DNA of 6,398 bases from Fidelibacterota bacterium (GTDB taxonomy: Bacteria > Fidelibacterota > Marinisomatia > Marinisomatales > UBA1611), in contig PAVC01000039.1 in NCBI GenBank assembly GCA_002713885.1, positions 3,824-10,221 of the forward strand, in the 5' to 3' direction. Within the stretch, counting starts at the first letter, position 1; every line of letters starts with the position of its first letter. This document shows positions 1 through 5,678 of this stretch, one piece after another. A program made the position numbers and the translations under genes. Under the pieces are notes generated by a model. The model made no database searches. It saw only the letters and a program-made list of their open reading frames with translations, and was not told the origin of the DNA.

Positions 1-1670
1 TAACAGGGGTCATGATAGGTGCCTTTGATTTTGAGAGGTTTGATGATTTTGATCCTCCCCGATAGAATCAGTTCCAGCAGCAGCGTTGAATAATGCTTCA
101 CCGAATAAACTCCACCCTTTGAAGGATACTCGTTTAACAGAGTATTATAGGTATGAGGATCAGTAGTCAGGATATGCTGGAAATCACAATTCTCGAGGGT
201 CTTGATGTTCTCCTCCGCGAGCGCATCAAACAGACCTTCCTCTCCAACCCTACGGGCATCGTTTCCAGCCGATTTCTCTTCTTTCATGAGGATTCCGAAA
301 TCAACACCAGCCTCATTGAGAACCTCTGCCACCCTTCTTGTATTTTCCACACAATTCTGGTTGAAGGATGCAAAATCGCCAACAAACCAGAGGTATTCCA
401 CCGATTCCTTGGAAGCATCTTTTATCTCGAAGTTCAGTTCCCTGGTCCAGCGTGTACGTTTTCGTGAGGACTCTCCAAAAGAATTACCCTGTTCATCAAG
501 GCTGCGAAGGGCGTCCGAAAGTTCATCCGGCATCCGTGCATCGAATACCAGTTTCCGGCGGATCTGGAGAATGTCCTGCATCGGTTCATTGCCAACCGGA
601 CAGACTTCCACACAGGCCATACAGGTGGTGCAGGACCAGACCGCGTCTTCTGAAATTGCATCCTTCAGCAAATCCAGTTTGGTACTTCCTTTTGCCAATC
701 CGGAAACATGCTGGTTGATAAAATAACGTTTATTGATTTCCAGTGCGGAAGGACTCAATGGCGTCCCAGACTGATGCGCAGGGCAGACCTCATGGCAGCG
801 TGTGCACATGATGCAGGCATAGGAATCAAAGACCTGTTTCCAGGGAAGTTCATCCAGGGTTGCCGCACCAGGATTGGACCCATCCACTGGGTCAAGAAGT
901 TTGCCTTTGGCCTCACGATTGGTAAAAGCAAGATTCAGAGGAGCCAGGAAAATGTGAATGTGTTTGCTTCTTGGAAAATAAGGAAGGAAAAGGACAATCA
1001 AGCCCATTGCAAGCCACCAGGTGACATGGATTCCTGTTTCCAAACCGCTCCAGCCAAAAAATAACGGTGCCACCAAGCTTGCCGTGGGTAAAGACCATTC
1101 TGTAGTTTCCCGCTCCGCCAAATGAAAAGCAGTCCCCAACCAACGTGATCCAACATGGAGGATGATGAAGATCCCAACGATCAGAGAATCCCTACGAATC
1201 CCTCCTCCCACTACTTTAGTCTGTAGTTTGACGTTTCTATTGAATTCAAAAACCCTGGGCTTGCCTATGAAACGACGAATGAGGAAATAAATTATTCCTA
1301 TCAAAACCAGGATACTGAACAGATCGGAAAAAAGATTAAATCCCAACGCCACAGGATGGGAGCTATCGATGGTAGTCCACCCCGAGACGTAGGCCTCCAG
1401 CAGGTCATTGAAATTGACCAGCAAGTAGAAACTGAATCCAAAAAAGATGAAGGCGTGGAAAAGACTGACAATCGGTCGGGACTTGAAGAGCGGTTTCTGC
1501 AGACCAACCTCGATGAGGGCCTTGATCAGCCTCGATAGGAACTCATCGGTCCGGTAAGAAGGCTTTCCCTGAGAAACAATAACAAAGATTCTCCTAAAAC
1601 CCTTGAACGCCACCCCCCCACAGACCAGCACCAGAAGAACGAAGGCAATTTGTTCAGTTGAACTGAGCAT
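1..1670 (-). CDS. Membrane-bound Fe-S oxidoreductase, NarI-like N-terminus plus DUF224 (EMO/DgcB-type ETF:quinone oxidoreductase), 3'-partial
   Basis: The frame runs from an ATG at 1670 to the left edge with no stop: 556 full codons, ending in YHDPC plus a partial codon. Family members are about 650-700 aa, so roughly 100 residues are missing. Hydrophobic segments lie near residues 5-22, 66-88, 113-132, 162-182 and 213-233, like the haem-b domain of nitrate reductase gamma. Candidate haem-ligand histidines are His72, His172, His215 and the SKHIHIF pair (237, 239). Two [4Fe-4S] motifs follow: Cys286, 289, 292, 296 and Cys347, 350, 353, 357. The first CCG-like repeat lacks its cysteines (FVGD, EKSAGN, DPHTY); the second begins with HDPC (Cys556) at the edge. 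Related proteins next to etfAB pass ETF electrons to menaquinone or ubiquinone (EMO of Geobacter and syntrophs, DgcB of dimethylglycine use). That role fits here, with the Fe-S part facing the cytoplasm. An in-frame TGA a few codons upstream fixes the start. The ribosome site GGA is 3 nt from the ATG. Confidence 0.93.
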   Translation of the reverse strand, partial: MLSSTEQIAFVLLVLVCGGVAFKGFRRIFVIVSQGKPSYRTDEFLSRLIKALIEVGLQKPLFKSRPIVSLFHAFIFFGFSFYLLVNFNDLLEAYVSGWTTIDSSHPVALGFNLFSDLFSILVLIGIIYFLIRRFIGKPRVFEFNRNVKLQTKVVGGGIRRDSLIVGIFIILHVGSRWLGTAFHLAERETTEWSLPTASLVAPLFFGWSGLETGIHVTWWLAMGLIVLFLPYFPRSKHIHIFLAPLNLAFTNREAKGKLLDPVDGSNPGAATLDELPWKQVFDSYACIMCTRCHEVCPAHQSGTPLSPSALEINKRYFINQHVSGLAKGSTKLDLLKDAISEDAVWSCTTCMACVEVCPVGNEPMQDILQIRRKLVFDARMPDELSDALRSLDEQGNSFGESSRKRTRWTRELNFEIKDASKESVEYLWFVGDFASFNQNCVENTRRVAEVLNEAGVDFGILMKEEKSAGNDARRVGEEGLFDALAEENIKTLENCDFQHILTTDPHTYNTLLNEYPSKGGVYSVKHYSTLLLELILSGRIKIIKPLKIKGTYHDPC

Positions 1671-1673
1671 GCT

Positions 1674-1689
1674 TCCTTTGAGTCAAGGA
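1674..1689 (-). promoter_or_regulatory. Possible stem-loop covering the ribosome binding site of the membrane Fe-S gene
   Basis: In the 44-nt gap after etfA the transcript reads UCCUU-GACUCA-AAGGA, a perfect 5-bp stem with a 6-nt loop. The 3' arm is the Shine-Dalgarno sequence, only a few bases before the ATG at 1670. An alternative pairing exists between UUCCU (1697-1693) and AGGAA (1677-1673). This could lower translation of the membrane subunit relative to EtfAB. Pyrimidine-rich complements to a ribosome site are common by chance, so this is a weak call. Confidence 0.2.
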
Positions 1690-1714
1690 TTCAGGAAATT
1701 CACATGATTTTGTA

Positions 1715-2650
1715 CTAGGAAAGAGAATCCTCCAGTTCTTCACAGATGTCAAAGAGGTCTTCCGTCATTCCGTAATGAGCAACATCAAAAATCGGAGCAT
1801 TCTTATCAGTGTTGATTGCAATGATGGTTGAGACATCCTTCATCCCTTCAAGGTGTTCCGGAGCACCTGAGATTCCGAGGGCAATGTATACTTTAGGGTT
1901 TACCTTAAGTCCGGACTTACCGACCTGACAGGATTTGGGCAACCATCCCGCATCAACAACAGGTCTTGAACAGGCCAGATCTGCGTTCAGGTTTTTAGCC
2001 AGTTCCTGTGCCACTTCGATGTCGTCTTTGCCACCGATTCCACGACCAACCGCAACTAAGATGTCGCTCTGGGTAATGTCCACTTCGGCAACTTCGGGTT
2101 CGATCAGTTCCTTGAACTGCACTCTTCCGACTCCAAAGTCTGCTGTCACATTCTCAACACTTGCAGAACCACCTGATTTACCATCCTCAGCAGAAAAGGA
2201 TCCTGCCAGCACCATTGCCACTGCTTTCGGCGCAGTTGACTTGACATCCATCTTGCCCGAATAAAGCTGGCTCGTGAATTCGAAGTTGTCACCTGAAGTT
2301 TCAATGCAGGAACAATAGGAAATTACAGGAAGGTCAAGCGAGACTCCCAATACTGGAGCGAGATCTATCCCCATAGAAGTCGATCCCACCAGAACAAGAT
2401 CAGGGGATTCGGATTGTATTATTTGAAGTGCGGCACTGGCATAAGTTTCAGGATTAAAATCATCACTTCCTCCAACACAAAGTACACGGTCAGCAGCGCC
2501 AAGTTCTGATGAGCGATCCTTCATCGATCCATACACGAGTGCACTGCAACTACCTCCGGCGGACAGTTTGCGAGCCTGTCCCAACATCTCAAAACTAATG
2601 TCCTGAAACTCACCTTTCATATGTTCTGTAATTACCAGTACGTTTCCCAT
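1715..2650 (-). CDS. etfA: Electron transfer flavoprotein, alpha subunit
   Basis: A 311-aa EtfA of normal length. With EtfB it binds FAD and carries electrons from dehydrogenases to the membrane oxidoreductase encoded next. The N-terminal domain starts MGNVLVITEH and includes LVLVGSTSMGIDLAPVLG at 85-102. The C-terminal FAD domain is clear: AVGRGIGG (200-207), CSRPVVDAGWLP (227-238), QVGKSG (242-247), YIALGISGAPEHLEGM (255-270) and IAIN plus Asp282 (277-282). The classical signature has GAIQHL where this protein has GAPEHL, and a Cys precedes the conserved Ser-Arg, so it belongs to a divergent ETF branch. The ATG at 2650 has AGGG 6 nt upstream. It lies 34 nt after etfB and 44 nt before the membrane Fe-S gene. 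The beta-before-alpha order with an adjacent DUF224 membrane protein is a known arrangement for ETF-to-quinone modules. I see nothing that proves electron bifurcation. Confidence 0.96.
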   Translation of the reverse strand: MGNVLVITEHMKGEFQDISFEMLGQARKLSAGGSCSALVYGSMKDRSSELGAADRVLCVGGSDDFNPETYASAALQIIQSESPDLVLVGSTSMGIDLAPVLGVSLDLPVISYCSCIETSGDNFEFTSQLYSGKMDVKSTAPKAVAMVLAGSFSAEDGKSGGSASVENVTADFGVGRVQFKELIEPEVAEVDITQSDILVAVGRGIGGKDDIEVAQELAKNLNADLACSRPVVDAGWLPKSCQVGKSGLKVNPKVYIALGISGAPEHLEGMKDVSTIIAINTDKNAPIFDVAHYGMTEDLFDICEELEDSLS

Positions 2651-2684
2651 ATTTAACCCTTTTTGTGTATGAATTTGATTTTTT

Positions 2685-3428
2685 TCATGCGACCCCTTTT
2701 TCCTTCAGCAATTCCATCAGCTCATCAACTGAACCTAGTATCTTTGCCCCTCCGGTTTTGGTCGGTGGTGCCATGGTAGTCACCTTGCTTGTGGCCGAGC
2801 CCGAAACCCCGCTGGCAGATTTTTCCTCGATGACGGCAGATTGCTGAATCTGACGAACCTTGCTCACAGGTGCATAACGCGGAGTTTGTCTTGCAGCCTG
2901 GATCCCGAGTACTGCCGGAAGTTGTACATCAAAGGCAGCCATCAAACCACCGAAATATTCCTTATGGACAGTGACGCTGGAATCCTTGCCCTCGACTCGG
3001 GTGACAACACTGACGCATGGAACCTTGAGCATCGAGGAAAGCATGGGCCCCATCATACCATCACGATCGTCCACCGACTGCACTCCGGTCATGATCAGGT
3101 CATAATCCATACCCAAGGTTTCAGCAAAAAGAGCTGCTGCCTGTCTGCTCCCTTCAACTTCTGGTCCGGTAAGCTTGACCGCTTTGTCTGCACCTTTTGC
3201 CATGGCGGAAAACAGCGCTTTGTCCACCTCTTCACCATCAAGCGCAAAAGCAACAATCTCCGCAGCCTGACCGGCCTCCTTGAGACATACTGCCTCTTCA
3301 AGAGCATGCTCGTCATACTCGTTCAGCCGAAATTTGATGTATTCCGTATCCAAAGCCTTGCCACTTTCATCGACCTCAAGTTCCTCAGCCAGGTCAGGCA
3401 CCTGTTTCAGTAGAACTGCAACTTTCAT
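2685..3428 (-). CDS. etfB: Electron transfer flavoprotein, beta subunit
   Basis: A 247-aa EtfB, close to the family's usual length of about 250. It pairs with EtfA to form the FAD-containing ETF, which takes electrons from flavin dehydrogenases in the cytoplasm. Visible family features are the start MKVAVLLKQVPD, NEYDEHALEEAVCLKE at 36-51, AMAKGADKAV at 76-84, the nucleotide-binding region TGVQSVDDRDGMMGP at 114-128, and LPAVLGIQAAR followed by PRYAPVSKVRQ at 170-193. Canonical ETFs read roughly DxDTxQVGP in the nucleotide loop; here the Gln position is Met and the Thr position is not conserved. The EtfB signature segment before LPAV is also divergent (YFGGLMAAFDV). A flexible Ser/Thr-rich linker (about 203-225) joins a C-terminal helix. 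I chose the start at 3428 because the frame also opens at an upstream ATG (3494), but that adds 22 non-family residues overlapping the previous gene, while 3428 has AAGG 5 nt upstream. etfA follows after 34 nt. Confidence 0.95.
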   Translation of the reverse strand: MKVAVLLKQVPDLAEELEVDESGKALDTEYIKFRLNEYDEHALEEAVCLKEAGQAAEIVAFALDGEEVDKALFSAMAKGADKAVKLTGPEVEGSRQAAALFAETLGMDYDLIMTGVQSVDDRDGMMGPMLSSMLKVPCVSVVTRVEGKDSSVTVHKEYFGGLMAAFDVQLPAVLGIQAARQTPRYAPVSKVRQIQQSAVIEEKSASGVSGSATSKVTTMAPPTKTGGAKILGSVDELMELLKEKGVA

Positions 3429-3444
3429 ATGTACCTTATCAAGT

Positions 3445-3708
3445 TTATTTGCATAAAAATGTTTCTCTTCTCCTTCGAAAACTATCTGCAACAATACGTT
3501 TCCTGAAGAGCTGCCCCAGGCCTTTAAGTTCGGCTCGGCTCAGGGATGCAAACTGCTTTGATGAACGACCTGTGTTCACTTTTTTACACGCCTGCCAAGT
3601 CCAGTTCAATGGAATCCCCATCCCGCAGTCTTCAAGGATCATTTGAATACTGAGCTGGATTGTTCCCATTTCATGCACCACGTTTTTTGTTTCAGGAAGT
3701 TTCATCAT
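3445..3708 (-). CDS. Small basic hypothetical protein, translationally coupled between Rieske and etfB
   Basis: An 87-aa frame that I do not recognise. Two ATGs lie in tandem (3708 and 3705). The first overlaps the Rieske stop as ATGA. The second is better spaced from the upstream AGGA, so the protein may be 86 aa, starting MKLPETKN. The N-terminal half has a hydrophobic helix (TIQLSIQMILEDCGMGIP) and a short WTWQACKK segment. The C-terminal half is strongly basic, with KGLGQLFRKR and an RRRR run near the end, and the last residues are FLCK. Three cysteines are present but not in a known metal motif. No membrane segment or signal peptide is clear. The stop is 16 nt before the etfB ATG. The tight fit between two certain genes, with no other frame filling the gap, supports it as real. 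Its role is unknown; a small binding or assembly factor for a redox partner is possible but unsupported by homology. Confidence 0.65.
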   Translation of the reverse strand: MMKLPETKNVVHEMGTIQLSIQMILEDCGMGIPLNWTWQACKKVNTGRSSKQFASLSRAELKGLGQLFRKRIVADSFRRRRETFLCK

Positions 3709-4382
3709 GCTTCCTGTTCAATTTCCACCCAGATCTCTTCCTGCTCACTTAATGCCGGATAGATCCTCAAGGGATAATCCGCCGGTCCCCGCAGTCTTTC
3801 TCCGGTACATACCTGGAAGCGGCTGCCGTGCTCGGGACAGGTAATGCTACCTGAAACCGGATCAAACTCTCCGTCCGCAAGAGAAAACCCTGCATGCGGA
3901 CAAACATCCCGGACGGCACAGAGTTGGTTTCCCATACGAAACACCGCAATCGGATCTTCCGGTGAATCAGGAAGCCGTCCTACCAAACCGTCACCAGAAT
4001 TGACAACAGCCTTGGCCTTTAACCTCAGCTTTTGTTTCGTCAGTGAATCTCCCTGCTGAAGCAGTTTCATCTTGTCACGCAATAGCCGTGGCAAAGCTCC
4101 ACGGTTGGCTACCAGATCCGCACCAGCACTTTCTGCTGCAATCCATCGTTCTCTATCCAGCTCACTGACGGATAAGGCCACATAACATTCCGGCCAGCGA
4201 CGCTTCCAGTCAATGATCCTGTTTATTGCTTGAGAGTGTTCCAGTTCAGCGACAATTATTTGAGGGGCTTCCTCAAAGTCTTCCGATGATGGATCCAGAA
4301 ATCCCATTTCCAGGCTAGTAGCCTGACGCTCCAGATGTTTGTTCAGAAGGGGGTTTTCTACAAACTTTATCAGTCTGTGCAC
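3705..4382 (-). CDS. Rieske [2Fe-2S] protein with N-terminal degenerate receiver-like domain
   Basis: A 225-aa protein with two parts. Residues about 116-222 form a Rieske domain of the soluble ferredoxin type: Cys161-Pro-His163 and Cys182-Pro-Glu-His185, with 18 residues between His163 and Cys182, followed by GSRF and a typical C-terminal RIYP strand. These residues bind a [2Fe-2S] cluster, so it should act as an electron carrier. Residues about 1-110 resemble a response-regulator receiver: a FVENPLLNKHLER start, IIVAELE at 42-48 where the phospho-acceptor strand should be, VALSVS with Ser71 at the Thr/Ser position, and a SAGADLVANRGALPRLL end. The phospho-accepting Asp appears to be Glu46 and the switch Lys is missing, so phosphorylation is unlikely. 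There is no signal peptide, so it is probably cytoplasmic, unlike Rieske subunits of bc complexes. The start is GTG; AGG lies 5 nt upstream and overlaps the previous gene's TAG. The stop overlaps the next gene's ATG (ATGA). The Rieske call is firm; the receiver call is by eye. Confidence 0.9.
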   Translation of the reverse strand: MHRLIKFVENPLLNKHLERQATSLEMGFLDPSSEDFEEAPQIIVAELEHSQAINRIIDWKRRWPECYVALSVSELDRERWIAAESAGADLVANRGALPRLLRDKMKLLQQGDSLTKQKLRLKAKAVVNSGDGLVGRLPDSPEDPIAVFRMGNQLCAVRDVCPHAGFSLADGEFDPVSGSITCPEHGSRFQVCTGERLRGPADYPLRIYPALSEQEEIWVEIEQEA

Positions 4383-4388
4383 TTTGTC

Positions 4389-5675
4389 CTAAACCCCATC
4401 CATACAGTAATCGAGGATTTCAGCAATGTCACGAACTTCAAGTTTTCCCTCATTGTCTGTTGATTTTACTGCATCCTCGAAGCGGGACACCTCATAAGGA
4501 CAGCAAACAACTAGTACCTCAGCTCCGATTTCTACTGCTTCACGGACACGGTTTTCCGACAGGCGTTCACGAGTGTGATCTGCTGATACCCCGTCAAGCC
4601 ACATCCCCCCTCCTCCGCCTCCGCAGCAGTAGCTCTGTTCCCGGCAGCGGTACATCTCCATAAATTCCGCACCGGGAATCGCGACAACCAGATCCCGCGG
4701 TGCCTGATATTCGCCATTGTGACGGCCAAGGTAGCAAGGATCATGAAACGTCAGTTTTTTCTCGTAAGGCTTAACCAGCAATGGTTTCAGTTCCTTCAGC
4801 CTATTGCTCAGGTACTGTGTGTAATGCACGACCCGGTATTCGTTGCCTGTCACTTTCGGATAATGATTTTTGAAGGCGTTAAACGCGTGCGGATCAGTGA
4901 CAACGAGGGTGCCGTGTTTGTATTTTTGAAATTGTTCATCGTTGTGCTGGGCCAGTTCCTCAAACAGTCCAGTTTCACCAACAAGGCGCTGGGAATCACC
5001 ATCGCATTTTTCCAGAGTACCCAGTATACCGAAATCCACTTCCAGACGATTAAATACCCGGGTCAAAGCACGCGCAGCGTCATTACCACGGCCGTGGTAG
5101 GCATAGTAATCACTGACATACCAAAGTACCTCCACCGATTCTGAACCGTCTTCCTTCGACAGATCTCTCGGAGGTTGCTCAAGGTCCTTTGTCCAGCGCA
5201 CTCGCTTGCGTGGTGATTCGCCCATCGGGTTTCCGTACTCGGACACGTTCTGGAGCATTTCCTGGAGTTCACCCGGAAGGGTTCCTTCGAGCACAACCTG
5301 TTCCCGGACAGCAGGCATGATCTTCATCATGTCAACTTCCTTCGGACAAACACGTAGGCAGTTCATGCAGGTTGTGCATAGCCAGAGATCATCGCTTTCG
5401 AAAAGGTTAGTCCCAGTCTGAAGCTTACGGAAAAGCTTACGCGGGCCATAACTGCCTACATGATCCACCGGGCAGACACCCACACACTTGGCGCATTGAT
5501 AGCACCAACCCATCGATTCAGCGCCCGGAGTTTCTGTAACTTTATCCATGTAAGTCAGATCATATTCCGTAAGCTCCCGAGGCTCATACATCCTGTTCCA
5601 GATTCCGGAAATATCAATCCCCTCTACAACTGCCTCTTCCTTCTCCGTAAACTTTTCGTATTTGTGTTCAGACAT
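4389..5675 (-). CDS. Soluble HdrD/DsrK-like (Fe-S) oxidoreductase with two 4Fe-4S motifs and CCG (DUF224) region
   Basis: A 428-aa cytoplasmic electron-transfer protein with no signal peptide or membrane segment. Two ferredoxin-type [4Fe-4S] motifs are complete: Cys58, 61, 64, 68 followed by Pro, and Cys100, 103, 106, 110 followed by Pro. A GNPMGESPRKRVRWT linker follows at about 148-162. The first CCG-like repeat (about 183-300) has lost most cysteines: YVSD, EKCDGD (Cys224 kept) and DPHAF. The second repeat keeps HDPC (Cys314) and CCGGGGGG (Cys350, 351), but ends in CCPYE (391-395) where related proteins have CPxC. In HdrB/HdrD these repeats hold non-cubane [4Fe-4S] clusters. From about residue 98 to 314 it aligns with the membrane Fe-S protein at the other end of the operon, so it is a paralogue without the NarI-like anchor. 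It probably relays electrons between the Rieske protein or ETF and an unknown partner. The ATG lies 3 nt after the previous stop and has only a weak ribosome site, which suggests translational coupling. The substrate is unknown; disulfide reduction is not established. Confidence 0.9.
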   Translation of the reverse strand: MSEHKYEKFTEKEEAVVEGIDISGIWNRMYEPRELTEYDLTYMDKVTETPGAESMGWCYQCAKCVGVCPVDHVGSYGPRKLFRKLQTGTNLFESDDLWLCTTCMNCLRVCPKEVDMMKIMPAVREQVVLEGTLPGELQEMLQNVSEYGNPMGESPRKRVRWTKDLEQPPRDLSKEDGSESVEVLWYVSDYYAYHGRGNDAARALTRVFNRLEVDFGILGTLEKCDGDSQRLVGETGLFEELAQHNDEQFQKYKHGTLVVTDPHAFNAFKNHYPKVTGNEYRVVHYTQYLSNRLKELKPLLVKPYEKKLTFHDPCYLGRHNGEYQAPRDLVVAIPGAEFMEMYRCREQSYCCGGGGGGMWLDGVSADHTRERLSENRVREAVEIGAEVLVVCCPYEVSRFEDAVKSTDNEGKLEVRDIAEILDYCMDGV

Positions 5676-5678
5676 AAC

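Noticed and set aside
202..726. 174-aa plus-strand open frame and others nearby (153-467, 368-718)
   Set aside because: They are antisense to the membrane Fe-S protein, whose minus frame carries both 4Fe-4S motifs and the DUF224 region without a stop.
913..1507. Short minus-strand frames at 913-1143 and 1301-1507
   Set aside because: They are alternate frames inside the membrane Fe-S gene, which is open throughout in its own frame.
2841..3413. 190-aa plus-strand open frame
   Set aside because: It lies fully antisense to etfB, whose family motifs are clear, and its translation shows no recognisable domain.
1715..3428. Electron-bifurcating ETF (extra FAD, NADH oxidation)
   Set aside because: I see no clear motif for bifurcation. 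The neighbouring membrane quinone-type oxidoreductase is enough to explain the ETF, and the EtfB loop is divergent rather than clearly bifurcating.
3429..3494. N-terminal extension of EtfB from an ATG at 3494
   Set aside because: The extra 22 residues do not belong to the EtfB family and overlap the small upstream gene. The ATG at 3428 has a good ribosome site and the normal MKVAVLLKQVPD start.
4719..5144. 141-aa plus-strand open frame
   Set aside because: Antisense shadow of the soluble Fe-S protein. It looks hydrophobic only because of reverse-complement codon effects.
4389..5675. Assignment as true heterodisulfide reductase HdrD or sulfite-pathway DsrK
   Set aside because: The Fe-S layout is similar, but there are no methanogen or Dsr neighbours, and the CCG cysteines are partly lost. 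Only a family-level name is supported.
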